Assembly: GCA_964019135.1 (NCBI GenBank)
Contig: OZ025250.1
Span: 50,653,357 to 50,717,356, forward strand
Reading direction: 5' to 3'
DNA length: 64,000 bases
Source: Arenicola marina
Lineage: Eukaryota > Annelida > Polychaeta > Arenicolidae
The stretch's first letter is position 1; every line of letters begins with the position of its first letter. The position numbers and the translations under genes were made by a program. Below the pieces are notes generated by a model. The model was not told where the DNA came from. It did no database searches and saw only the letters and a list, made by a program, of their open reading frames with translations. Positions 34,131 through 46,590 of this stretch are shown here, in pieces.

Positions 34131-35933
34131 TGTTGGTCGTTAGCACCTGAGACATCCTGGGAATACACATCATAAGGCTTCAAATAGAACTAACGACCGC
34201 AAAAGTAGTGCTTAACCATGAAGATAATGACCGCAATAGGCCTGGTGCTCAAATATCCAGACCGAGGAATAAGCATGATGACTTCATTAGTTGTCTGTCA
34301 CAACACAACCACCGCATCAGTCCTCAAAGTTCAAAGGCCGATACTTCTTGGACGATGTGTTTAATAGTCCAGCTCTTAGGTCCATAGGAACTTTCAAGAT
34401 GTTCCTCCCAATGTATAACGCCCTCGGAGAAATAAAATACCCTTTCATTTTATCCGGGAAAATTATTAGAAACATTATCCCATATGACTCGTTAAAAAAC
34501 ATCAAGAAATAGTCAATATACTTTTTTTATGTCAGAAGATAGAACAGGTATGTAAAATACGTAAACACTATGATTGTAAGCGCACACATTATGATAACAT
34601 CTACAGTGGATTCTCGATTGGCGTCTAAAAGAATTTAGCATGGACACTGTGCCTCTAGGGAAGCGGGCTTGCCTGGCGGCACTTGCGCTGGGGGGGGGGG
34701 GGGGGGGCTGTTTTGTATGACTACGTTCGGTCTGGTGATTAGAGCAGCCTAATTACATGCGCCATCTTATATTTTTTACATTTTAGAATCAAGATTAAAA
34801 ATCTCTCAAAATTATGACAATGTCAACATAAAACTGCGCGGACTAACGTTAGTTTATCGCGCGCTATTATAGCAACATCACACAGAATACCGAACAGGCG
34901 CGCAGGAATATAAAGCCGGCCACCAACTTCTGCTCTGGTGAACAAATTTGCTTCTCTCCGGATAGTCCACAGGCTTTCAGGATTTTAATTTAAGGCAGAA
35001 TATACTTATTTGACATGGAGAAGAGATTGGTAATATAAAAATTATAGAACATATTGCTTTAGGTACTGTTACGGGTCAGCACCCGGGAGTCGATCGTTTG
35101 CAGGAAGTTTTCGTTATGTTCGTGAGATCAAGTGGCTGTCGTTAAACATAGACTAGCCCATATACTTCATAGGCAAAGACTGCAAGACGGGTTCAACGAA
35201 TGAATTCATTGATCAAGTGTTCACTGTTCACCAAATATTTGGCGCGGTTTACTTTGAATATCGCTCCAAATTAACTAGCCGAATTTGCTGGAGCACGTTA
35301 TGACACCAAATTCCAATATGCATTTCCTTTTGTAAGCGCATGTCTGAGAGAGATGCCAAAGGGACTCTATTCCTATGGGTTGAGTGTGCTCCAAATATCG
35401 AGTGCTTTCCAGAGATGTGCTCGCCTCGACGGCCATATTCCCACCAAAATAAGTTTTGCAACGCGCCTTCCTTTACCTATTCTCACGCGGTCACCATAGC
35501 AACCCTCATTATAAATGCGCAACAAATAGACACGAAATCGCACCAAACTAAGTGTTTGCGATCTTTTGAATACCCTTACGACTAGATAAAATGTAGGGTA
35601 TCTGTACTAATTACTACTTCCCTGCCTAAAATAGCCATAAAACATGACTTTCGCCCCATTTATTATAACATTTAACTGTGCCAAACAGAAGCAGTTGAAA
35701 ACCCAAGTGAACTGGCTACATAGCGTCCCAATAGAAACGATGCGTTACATAACGCGATATATAACCTGCAGAAAAATGTAAAAAAAAATCTAGGTAGTCA
35801 CACAAGAAGTCGGTCCAGCGGGCGTTAGCGCTATGTATACTTTATAAATACCGTCCCTGAGACCATATTGATAAACAAGCGCAGCTAACGCACGAGAATT
35901 GCATTTTTGTCGTCGCCTCCCTAGCTCGTTGAA
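34131..35933. other. Unassigned DNA with one dispersed repeat
   Basis: Apart from the family A repeat at 34745-34990 nothing is recognised. A run of 18 G lies at 34691-34708. Confidence 0.4.
34745..34990 (-). mobile_element. Dispersed repeat, family A, copy 2
   Basis: This is the inverse complement of 14645-14885 with about three quarters of positions shared by eye. Both copies keep GTTCGGTATTCTGTGTGATG and GCGCGCGATAAACTA. The function and family are unknown. Confidence 0.7.
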
Positions 35934-36184
35934 GGGCCGGCGAGAAAGCTCAGTGGACTAGAGCGCTCGCATTGAGTGCTCTGGTCACCTGAGAGCCTAA
36001 CGGCACGTGGGTCGGTGGTTCGAGCCCCGCTGTGGCCATGTCTGTGTGGTCGAAAGATAAAGATCTTATGTCTTTCTTCGTAAAGAGTAGGGGGTTACCC
36101 CCGGGGATATGGCTCCACCCTCCCATCCTTCTCCCATTGACACGATATGACCAAAAGTGGTTAAAACGTCCCGAATAACCAACC
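35934..36184 (+). mobile_element. tRNA-derived SINE, full length
   Basis: It starts GGGCCGGCGAGAAAGCTCAG, has B box GGTTCGAGCCCC and ends TCCCGAATAACCAACCAAGC. The A box is damaged (AAGCTCAGTGGA). Its left neighbour, CGCCTCCCTAGCTCGTTGAA, resembles the head of the second unit of the dimeric SINE at 31.4 kb, so it may have inserted into another SINE. Confidence 0.9.
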
Positions 36185-38799
36185 AAGCACTAACCTGCAA
36201 AGAACTAGCCTGAAAACAAGCCGTTACTGTCGTTAGACAGTTGGTAATGGACGATAAGTAACGTCTGAACTCATCGCACTTGTTTGCTCTTCAAGTAAAC
36301 CTATTTTCCCATCTTGGCTAAAGCACTTGTTTTTATTGTCATCTTCCATTTTCGCGCATGCGCGGAGTCTAACATTATACATTGTACTCACTGCATGGCA
36401 GGTGGATAAGATATAGCAGCAAATTCTTTTTCGCCAGCGCCTGTCGTCCGCCATCTCAGCCAGTCAACTACTACTCAAACGAGATTGCGTCAACCGTAGG
36501 GTGAGATGACTTCAAATGTAAAACCCAGATTTCGTCTTCGGTCCACTAAAATGACCTTGATCTTAACAGTTGACTTGACTGTGACTTTGACCTGTGACCT
36601 ACAGACCCCGTTAACGAAATTGTTCGTATATCGATGAATAAATTTGTACGACGAAATGTTGCGTATTGTGGCCTACACAGAGTGCACAGACACACCCTGA
36701 AATCCAGATTTGACCATTCAAATTCGTATTTAGCCTCTTAGATCCAGATTTGATAAGTCAGATCAATATTGACCCCTCAGATCCAGCAGCTCCATAACTG
36801 TCGTTATAGTGAGCATCCTCTCAATTGTTAGCCACATCCCAAAAGTAAAATCACTCTTCAGCTTCGCCCCCAGGTTCAACGATCTCACTCGGTAGACATC
36901 TGAAACCAAACTGCCCGTTTATTCAGTTTCGGTCTACATTTCTAGTTTCTACATCCCTACAATGCACATTAGTTTCATAGCAAACAACTCAATCATCCCT
37001 CCACCCCAGCTCCCCCCCCCCCCCCGCCTTCAACACACACAACAGTACACTCGCACCGGGGCAGTCGGTACCGCACGCGATAGCCCAACGCCTCACTGTT
37101 TGTTTTGATAAGCAGATTATCAGAGTCGTCGCGCTTTGTCATGATATAAAGGCCGGGGGTGTGGGGGTCACGGGTCACCAGGCGATAGAGATCGACCAGC
37201 TGTTCTTAATAGTTAATAGCTCTCGTAGAGTCCCATGTTAAAGCTTAGCATTTTTTTTGCAGAAAAACTACTTAGGCGATTTGCACAATTCCAAGACGTT
37301 ATACAAGTTACCTATGGGCTCAATACCTGACATAATCATTAAATGAACACTGTGAATGTTATAGCGACTTTCCCGATTTTTGGTCTCATCTACCAATAGT
37401 TTAGGAAAAAACAAAAAATCCTAAGCCATGACAACGAACGATTCAAAGGAAGGACGACTGTCGAATAACCGCTCATGTCCAGAGGTCAGCCAGCCAAAAT
37501 GGCTTCCTCGCTTGCTATCAAACTTCGCCTTGCAGGAGAGGAGGACTTGGCGTGGATGGTGGGAGGGAGGAAAGGAGGGAGGGGCTAGGTTTTTTCATCT
37601 TGTGGGGCGGTTGGCTTGTGCTTGGGCCCAAGGGGCCGGCAACTCGCATGTGTTTACTGCTTCCTGATTGGCTCAAATATGTCAACTTCAGTTTTAAAAA
37701 TAACCCAGGAATCACCTGTCGTTGAATGTCGTAAAGGGGAGGGGGGAGGAGGTCACTAACTTTGCCTCCTCATCGCCGCCACCTGAGAGGAAAGGGGCGG
37801 GGGGGAGTGGGGATTTCTATCAGTCACCCAGGAAGAAAATGTCCGTCAGAACTGAGTTGACAGTCCTGATAACGAGCGATTCCAACAAAGGAAGGAAGGA
37901 CGGACGCCTGCAGCAAACCTTCTGATATCCAGCTTGCATCTCACCCACCACCCATCGTGTCTCACAAGAGACCCCCTGTCTCCAAGAGACCCACTAGGTG
38001 GCAGCACTTCACTAACCGAGAACCCGTGGGTGAGTTCGGATATGCGATCGGAGTAATCGGCGCGGATATGCATGCTGACTCACTGTTTCCGCTCATAGGC
38101 GGATCAATACTAGCCGAACGCAAAATCCGTGGTCCGCGTGAATGTTGCACTTGCTGGACTGCATAAATTTTGAAGATCGTTAAATAGCGCCATAAAATAA
38201 ATCAATGGATACGTATTGTGTTCATTATCTTATTCTCGTTGTTATAATATTATTGACAGATTTTTTGCAGGTCGCAATACTACTATATATATATTAAATG
38301 TATTGTGCGGCCTGGACGCCATGTTGGAAATCCTCGTGATCCTCCTCTGGGTGGGGAGTAAGGTCTGGGAGTAAAATGTACCACGTGACCGCCCTATCGG
38401 ACCACAATCTCCGCGTTCGGTTATGCACTCCGCGGAGTCCGACTACTCCGCTCGCATACCCGAACCCACCCCCAATCTCAGATACTCTGGGTGAGCGGTG
38501 GCTCCACCGCGTGAGTGACGTACGAGTTATTCGAATGCGTTTGATCAGTTTGGGACTGAGCAAGCCAGAGAGACCCCGACATATTCGTTTCGTCGGGGAG
38601 GGTGAGTGTGAGGAGGGGAGGGGGGCGGGAGGGAAGGAGGGGGGCGGGGTTGTGAGGCCGGTACATGGAGAGAGGGTGGTTCCGTATGTACAATGGGTAC
38701 GAGTGTTCCACCCGCGAGTTGTCAATGACACTTGATATGGCCAGAGAAGAAAAATGGTATTTCCAGCGATATGGCCTGGTCGGGAGCATAGTGAGTGTT
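36185..38799. other. Unassigned DNA
   Basis: No exon or repeat family is recognised. There are a C run at 37012-37025 and G-rich stretches near 37550 and 38610-38650. Confidence 0.4.
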
Positions 38800-38975
38800 A
38801 ACCAATGCTTGTGATATGACGTCAATAGGAGAAGGAAGAGGCGAATGGAACCATGTCCCCGGGTTAAGACCCTACTGTCTGCGAAGAAGGACATGGGATG
38901 TTTACCCTTCGGCCAAGCCGCACAGACTTAATCAGAGCGGGGCTTGAAGCAGCGATCTACGTGTCGTGAGGCTAT
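38800..38975 (-). mobile_element. Old, diverged tRNA-derived SINE copy
   Basis: ATATGACGTCAATAGGAGAA, CCATGTCCCCGGGTTAAGAC, GAAGAAGGACATGGGATGTT and GAGCGGGGCTTGAAGCAGCG follow the order of the reversed SINE but with many changes. It is clearly older than the other copies. Confidence 0.75.
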
Positions 38976-39469
38976 ACTTAAAGTTTTGGAGGGAGGGCCG
39001 TTGATGTGAGGCCCATATACATGCTCCCGGCAAGACTGGCTAGTCTTTGTTCTTGCTGCATTGTGATTGGTCAGAAAGCTTGAGTAATAATTTCCTGGGG
39101 TATGCGGCCTGGTACACGTTAGGACAACAGGTCCTCGGGGACTACAATGCAAACTGGCCACCTCCAAGTGCACAGGTGAAAAGGCGTGTATGGATGGTGG
39201 CTCGGGTTGCCCTCCACAAATAGGGATCCGTAGGGTGGAATCGGGATGCGGGCGGGAGTCGGAATCTGGACCCGTGGGATAACTCGGGACGCGATGGATT
39301 GAATGTTGTTTCGTCGGATCAATCGGGAGAGCGGGAAAGGGGCGTGGGGGGGGGGGGGCTGTGGCACATTGCCATGGGTTAAATACAGCCACGACCAAGG
39401 GTAGGAGGGGAGATATTGTCATGGGTTTAATACAGCCATGACAAAGTGTCCCCTTAGGGTGGGAGCACA

Positions 39470-41530
39470 TTGTCACCACTGCCGTAACATTACCATCACT
39501 GTGGTTACACCGTCACTACTTTGGTTACATTGCTAGTACTCATGTCACCAGGCTAGTAATCATGTCACTAGTCCGGAAACCATGTCACTTGTCTGGTAAT
39601 CGTGTCACTAGTCTGGTAACAGTGTCACAAGTCCGGTAACCATGTCACTTGTCTGGTAATCGTATCACTAGTCTGGTAACAGTGTCACTAGGCTAGTAAC
39701 CTTGTTATTAGGCTAGTAATCGTGTCAATAGGCTAGTAATCGTGTCACTAGGCTATTAACCGTGTCACTAGTCTAATAACAGTGTTACTGAACTGGTGAC
39801 CGTGTCTCTACACTGGTAATCGTGTCACATGCCTGGTAATCGTGTCACTAGACTAGTAACCTTGTTAATAGGCTAGTAACCGTGTCATTAAGTTTGTAAT
39901 CGTGTCATTAGGCCAGTAATAGCGTCGCTATTCCGGTAACCGTGTCACTAGGCTGGTACTCGTGTCACTAGGCTAGTAATCGCGTCATTGACCAGGACAC
40001 CGTGTCTTTACACTGGCAACTGTGTCACTAATCATATGTCCCGTAACCGTGTCACTAGGCTAGTAACCGTACCATTACGCTAGTAATCATATCATTAACC
40101 TTTAATCGCGTCACTAATCCGGTAACCGTGTCATTAAGCTAGTAATCGTGTCACTGGCCTGGTAACCGCGCCTCGACACTGGCAATCGTATCACTAGGCT
40201 AGTAACCGCGTCATTAGGCTACTAATCGCGCTACGAGTCTGGTATCACTAGGGCAGTAACCGTGTCACTAGGCTGGTAACCGTGTCACTAGACCAGTAAC
40301 CGTGTCACAAGGCTAGTAACTGTGTCACTAAGCTGGTAACCGTGTCACTAGGCTGGTGGTTGTGTCACTATTCCGGTAATCGCGTCACTAGGGCAGTAAC
40401 CGTTTGACTAGGTTTGTAACCATGTCACTAGGCCAGTAACCGTGGCACTAGGCTAGTAATGGTGTTACTATACCGGTAATCGCGTCACTAGGACAGTAAC
40501 CGTGTCATTAGGGTAGTAACCGTGTCACTGGTAAACGTGTCTCCACACTGGTAAACGTGTCTCCACACTGGTAAACGTGTATCCACACTGGTAATGGTGT
40601 CACTAGGCTAGTAATTAGTTCGGTAACCGTGTCACTAGTTAGATAATCGCGTCACTAGTCCGGTAACCGGGTAACCAGCACAGTAATCGTGTCTCTGCAC
40701 TGGTAATCGTGTCACCAGTCTTCTAATCCTTTAACTAGGCTAGTAATCGCCCTTCCAATCCGGTAACCGTGTCGCTAGGCTACAAACCGTGTCATTAGGC
40801 TAGTAATCGCGTCACTAATTCGGTAATCGCGACACTAGGCTGGTAACCATGTATCTACACCGGTAACCGTGTCTCTACACTGGTGATCATACCACTAGTC
40901 TAATAATCGTGTCACTAGGCTAGTAATCGTGTCACTAGGCTAGTAATCGCGTCACTAGTCCGGTTACCGTGTAACTAGGCCACTAATCGTTTTCATAGTC
41001 TAGTAACCATGTCACTAGTGTGGCAATCGTGTCACTAGTCTAATAACAGTGTTACTGGGCTGATGACTGGTGACTGGGCTATGTGACTACACTGGTAATC
41101 CTGTCACTAGTCCGGTAACCACGTCACTAATCTGGTAAAAGTGTCACTAGGCTAGTAATCTCGTCACAGGGCCAGTAATCTCGTCATTAGTCGGGTAACG
41201 ATGTCATTAGACAAGTAGCCGTGTCACCAGTCTGGTAAACGTGTCATCAGTCTGGTAAACGTGTCATCAGTCTGGTAAACGTGTCATCAGTCTGGTAAAC
41301 GTGTCATCAGTCTGGTAAACGTGTCATCAGTCTGGTAAACGTGTCATCAGTCTGGTAAACGTGTCATCAGTCTGGTAAACGTGTCATCAGTCTGGTAAAC
41401 GTGTCATCAGTCTGGTAAACGTGTCATCAGTCTGGTAAACGTGTCGCTAGTTTAGTAACCATGTCACTACTCTGGTGACCGTGGCATTAGCCTGATAACT
41501 GTGTCACAGCGTTAGTAATAGCGACCATAA
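39470..41530. repeat. 20-bp minisatellite, left arm of an inverted array
   Basis: About 100 copies of GTGTCACTAGGCTAGTAACC and variants run on the plus strand. The family is heterogeneous except for the uniform block at 41221-41440. Confidence 0.96.
41221..41440. repeat. Homogenised sub-array, 11 copies of a 20-mer
   Basis: Ten consecutive identical copies of GTGTCATCAGTCTGGTAAAC follow one copy with a single T-to-C change. All surrounding copies differ from each other at several positions, so this block expanded recently. Confidence 0.97.
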
Positions 41531-42445
41531 TCTGGTCACACTGTCGCCACTTTGGGAACACAGTCGCTACCTTGGGAACACTGCCACCGCCGCGGGAACA
41601 CTGCTAATACACTGAGAACACTGTCACTAAAGAGTGAGCATAATCCCTACAGCGGCAACACTGTCACTGCAGTGGGAAGACAGTCACTACAGTGTGAACA
41701 CTATCACTACACTGGGAACACTGTCACTACAGTGGGAACACAGTCACTACAGTGTGAACACAGTTAGCACAATCGTAACACTGTCACTACACTGGGAACA
41801 CAGTCACTACAGTGTGAACACAGTTACTACAATGGTAACACTGTCACTACAGTGTGAACAATGTCACTACAGTGTAACACTGTCACTATAGTGGGAACAC
41901 TGTCACTACAGTGGGAACACAGTCACGATAGTGTGAACACAGTTACTACAGTAGGAACACTGTCACTACAGTAGGAACACAGTCACTACAGTGTGAACAC
42001 AGTTACTACAATGGTAACACTGTCACTACAGTGTGAACAATGTCACTACAGTGTAACACTGTCACTATAGTGGGAACACTGTCACTACAGTGGGAACACA
42101 GTCACGATAGTGTGAACACAGTTACTACAGTAGGAACACTGTCACTACAGTGGAAACACAGTGACTACAGTAGGAACACTGTCACTACAGTGGGAACACA
42201 ACCACTACAGTGGGAACATCGTCACTACAGCGAAAATACTGTTACTACAGTGGGAATATAGTCACTATACATGGAACACTGTCACGAAAGCGGGAACTGT
42301 TGCCAGTGGAAACACTGTCGCTACAGTAGGAACAATGTCGCCACAGTGAGAACACTGTCACTACAATGAAAATATTGTCACTACAATGAGAACATTGTCA
42401 CCACATAGGGAACAAAATCACTATAATAGGAACATCGTTACAGTG
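41531..42445. repeat. 20-bp minisatellite, centre of the inverted array
   Basis: Units are CTGTCACTACAGTGGGAACA and CAGTCACTACAGTGTGAACA. They share GTCACTA with the flanking unit. A segment of about 165 bases (41797-41956) is duplicated at about 41978-42140. Confidence 0.93.
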
Positions 42446-43680
42446 TCCCTAGAATTGGAACACGGTGACACGGCTACCGGACTAGTGGCATGATTACCAG
42501 TGAAGAGACATGTTACCAGACTAGTTACTAGCCCAGTGACAAGGTTACCAGGCCAGTGACACAATTACTAGAGCCCAGTGACAAGGTTACTAGCCCAGTG
42601 ACACGGTTAGCAGGCCAGTGACACAATTACTAGAGCCCAGTGACAAGGTTAATAGCCTAGTGACAAGGTTACCAGGCCAGTGACACGGTTACCAGACTGG
42701 TGACACGATTATTGGACTAATAACATGACACCGTTACTAGCCGACTGAAACGGTTACTAGCCTAATGACACGATTACCAGACTAGTGACACGATTACCAG
42801 ACCAGTGATACGATTATCAGTGTAGAGACACGATTATCAGGCAGGTGACACGATTACTAGAGCCTAGTGACACAGTTACTAGCTTAGTGAAACGGTTACT
42901 ATGCTAATGACACGATTACCAGACTAGTGACACGATTACTAGACCAGTGACACGGTTACCAGTGTAGAGACACGATTATCAGGCAGGTGACACGATTACT
43001 AGAACCTAGTGACAGAGTTACTAGATTAGTGACACGGCTCCTAGCCTAGTGACACCGTTACCAGACTGGTGACACGGTTACTGGACTAGTGACAAGATTA
43101 CCTGAGTAAAGACACGGTTACTAGCCTAGTGACACGGTTACTAGCCTATTGACACGGTTACTAGCCTAATAACACGGTTGCTGCCTTGTGACACGGTCAC
43201 TAGCCCAGTGACACCGTTACTAGCGTAGTGACACGGTTACTAGCCTAGTGATACGGTTACTACTCTAGTGACACGGTTGCTAGCCTAATAAAATGATTAA
43301 GGAAAATAGTGACACGGTTACTAGCCTAATGACACGATTACTAGCCTAATGACACGGTTACTAGCCTAGTGACACGGTTACTAGCCTAATAACACCGTTG
43401 CTAGCCTTGTGACACGACTACTAGCCCAGGGACACGCTTACCAGACTAGTGATGTGGTTATAACACGGTTACTAGCTTAGTGACACGCTTACCAGACTAG
43501 TGATGTGGTTATAACACGGTTACTAGCTTAGTGGCACGGATACTAGCATTGTGGCACGGTTACTAGTCTAGTGACACGGTTACTATCCCAGTGAAACGGT
43601 TATTAGCCTAATGACACGGTGATGTGACTAGTGACATGGTTTCTAGCTCATTGACATGGTTACTAGCCCAATGCCACGAT
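42446..43680. repeat. 20-bp minisatellite, right arm, opposite orientation
   Basis: The unit GTGACACGGTTACTAGCCTA is the reverse complement of the left-arm unit. About 60 copies run to 43680. Confidence 0.95.
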
Positions 43681-43686
43681 TATGCC

Positions 43687-44645
43687 ATGAGTGCGATGCA
43701 AAGTCTGTTCGGGTGGAAAAATCCCGTACTTTTATATCATTACTTATGCCATTGTCTATGTCGTATGTCTTATCAGAAATAAACATATTTTATTAACATA
43801 CCTCGTGTTCCTTTGATTCATAAAAGAATAACTTTGTCCGTTAACTTGCCACCTTCGGCAGCGATTCAGGTCTATTGGTAGCCGCGAAATTCGATACAGA
43901 ACAAATACATGCGTAAATAACAAGTATCATAAATAGACAAGAAAACAGATGAGTTCACATGGTCAGGAGACTCCAGTTAAAGCTGCTTGTCGAGCTTTTC
44001 CCTCCAAATCTAATGTATATCACAAGTTGCAAAATTGTTTCATGTTATAAATTCAGAAACCTAATAAACATCGCCGTTTCAGCTGTGATATGTCAAACGT
44101 GTTTATCCCGGGACACCTGGGCACTACGGAACTCTTCGCGGTACTGCTACTTATAACAAAGGGGGGCCGGCGCGTTAGCTCAGTGGGCTAGAGCGCTCGC
44201 ATTTAGTGCTCTGGCCACCTGAGAGCCTAACGGCACGTGGGTCGGTGGTTCGAGCCCCGCTGTGGCCATGTCTGTGTGGTCGAAAGATAAAGATCCTATG
44301 TCTCTCTTCGTAAAGAGTAGAGGGTTACCCCAGGGGACATGACTCCACTCTCCCTTCCTTCTCCCATTGACGCGATAAGACCAAATCGGGTTAAAGCGTC
44401 CTGAATATACAACGAACTATAACAAAGCATCGCGACGCGCAAAAACTGATGACGTTTACAACTAAGTTGCAAATCAGTGGTTAATTGATATCACGGACAA
44501 GGCTAAGAGACTCCATCTGGCAGTCTGGCATGCGTGGAGCATAGACAAAAGAACCTTTGGCTGATTCAAGGCCTGATTCCTACTTTTATTTGAACCTGTT
44601 AAGTTTTGGCGGGAAATAGCTCGATAAGTAACTTTAAACGGTTGG
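43687..44645 (+). repeat. Duplicated module, copy 2, carrying a SINE
   Basis: This is the same module as 33489-34130, with a short extra stretch at 43890-43950 and a SINE at 44162-44417. It begins directly at the end of the inverted array. Confidence 0.9.
44162..44417 (+). mobile_element. tRNA-derived SINE, 256 bp, with 10-bp target duplication
   Basis: TATAACAAAG flanks it at 44152-44161 and 44418-44427. It starts GGGGGCCGGCGCGTTAGCTC, with A box TAGCTCAGTGGG and B box GGTTCGAGCCCC, and ends GAATATACAACGAAC. Comparison with the empty site at 33907 fixes both ends. This is the best reference copy for the family. Confidence 0.96.
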
Positions 44646-44964
44646 TGTACGCCAGTGACGGATCCAGTAATTTACGAAAGGAGGGGCACCATTTATTGAA
44701 GTATTATCCAGGCACGGCTCCAGTTAGCGACCGGGGGTGGCGGGTGTGCTGGTAAGGTAAAAAGAATTTGCGCGTGCCCTCTGTGTCCCCCCGTCCAGAT
44801 CCAGATCTACTTTAAACTGAAAGCGGACGCCGCAAACGGTACCTTATGCTTATTCACTTTGAAGTAAGGTGTGATTCCATGTTACCGAAGTGGACAAATA
44901 TGTTACTTTGCTGTGAAGGGCATGTGTGTGACTGGCGAGGTGTTTGTAAGGGGGCGGGGGGGTG

Positions 44965-45155
44965 CAGGGGCTGATCTAGAAAATCTGAATAGGGGGCGCC
45001 GGTTTCAGGGTCGGATTCAGATATGCTGCATAGGGCGGGGGGGGGGGGCGCTTTTGGTTTTCATATGTTAAGTGGTATATGTTATATAAAATTCGGCCCT
45101 AAAAGTTGGGGCCGAGGCCGGGTTGTCGCCCACCCCCCCTCTAGATCCGCCCCTG
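44965..45155. mobile_element. Possible hAT-like MITE
   Basis: CAGGGGCTGATCTAGAAAA at the left is matched by CTCTAGATCCGCCCCTG at the right. CAGGGGCGGATCTAG-type ends are common among animal hAT elements. An 8-bp target duplication is not visible in the G-rich flanks. A related CAGTGACGGATCCAG lies at 44654. Confidence 0.5.
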
Positions 45156-46239
45156 GGATGGGGGTACTTCGTGGCTCAGACAGCCTGGATGAGCTGAGGA
45201 TCAACAGGTCGTGGGTCCACACCGTGACATTGACATCTGGGGTTACTCTGGGTTTCATCCAACCCCCGCGCGCCCCAGTCCCCCATGTTACCTGCGTCTG
45301 TTGGCGTGACCCTTGTGGGTTCTTACCGTTATCATTGGGGAAGTGAGTAAGGGGGCGGGGCATACACACCCGCCTCTTAAGGCCCATCCTATCGAGTTGA
45401 GATCTCACTCTGTGGCCCCGCTCGCCATTGTCACCACCTCTTGGGAGACACTCGGCATCGTTCTGCGGCACTCATGTATCAATATCCAGGTATGGTGGGT
45501 AAGTCAAGCAGGTATGTGACGTGTCGATTGTCTGGAACGAGATCTTAATCTTGGTCGCATTATGTGATAGCGTTGAACAAGGATGTATGAAGCTTGTCCA
45601 CTTCTCTCTGTTCTTGAGATGACTTGATCACTGTTCGAGAGGGGCGATCTAGTGCTTAGTGGATTAATTACCACTCCTTATCGCAATCGCCCAACAGGGG
45701 GCTATCTGGTAACGCTATAATCCCGCTGTCTCGCGTGACATTGATGACAGGTCACCTTCTAAATTGTCCTTGATTCGTGGCGCTTTCATAAATTCATGGC
45801 AACAAGACGAAATCGCAAAAAATCCAAATGTTACATCTAGTCTTAGACAAAAAAGTGACGTAACCGCTTGGTTCTGATGTCCAAGGTGGCAACCCTGCCA
45901 TGCTAGGATAAAGTATTATGAGGTTAATATCCACAACATTACCGTTCAATTTAGCAGGAAGCTCGACGTCAAAGTGCCTATATATTGACCCGCCGGTATT
46001 ATCAGTGAGCATCAGAGGCTCTCATAAAAATTATAGCTTGGATCGGGCCTCGTAGGCTACGTCAAGGAGGAGATACTTACGGTACAACACCCTAAACTAT
46101 GTCAGTGTGAACGGTGAAACGGTAGCTGATCACCAGAGAAGCCAAGGTTAATGCGCTTACCTTCTGTTGGCAATCACATTCAGTCTCTATCCCTTCTTAG
46201 CATTGTATGACTCCATCTTCCGCTTCTGACATTCATTTT
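45156..46239. other. Unassigned DNA
   Basis: No exon or repeat family is recognised. Upstream exons of the kinase may lie here or further left but none could be identified. Confidence 0.4.
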
Positions 46240-46590
46240 CTTGCAATCCCCCTGGCACTCTCATGACCGTTTTTTACCATCCCCTTGGACTTCAAAGCCC
46301 TCCCTATCCTATACTGGCACTCTCATTACCGTTTTACCCTCTCCGGGGGCTCCAAACCCCTCCCTATCCTATACTGGCACTCTCATTACCGTCTTACCCT
46401 CTCCTGGGGCTCCAAACCCCACCCTATCCTATACTGGCACTCTCATTACCGTTTTACCCTCTCTTGGGGCTCCAAACCCCTCCCTATCCTATACTGGCAC
46501 TCTCATTACCGTCTCACCCTCTCCTGGAACTCCAAATCCCTCCCTTTCAGATGTTGGCACTCTCATTACCGTCTTACGCTCTCGCGACAC
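46240..46590. repeat. 60-bp minisatellite, 5-6 copies
   Basis: Units read TACTGGCACTCTCATTACCG, TTTTACCCTCTCCTGGGGCT and CCAAACCCCTCCCTATCCTA. The period being a multiple of three leaves three open frames, all artefacts. Confidence 0.95.

Noticed and set aside
39470-43680. CRISPR-like array
   Set aside because: Units are contiguous 20-mers without unique spacers, in a eukaryotic genome.
44162-44260. tRNA gene
   Set aside because: A and B boxes are good, but the sequence does not close an acceptor stem and is the head of a repeated SINE.
45082-45471. Minus-strand frame of 129 codons
   Set aside because: Overlaps the hAT-like terminal sequence and shows no domain, splice support or homologous feel.
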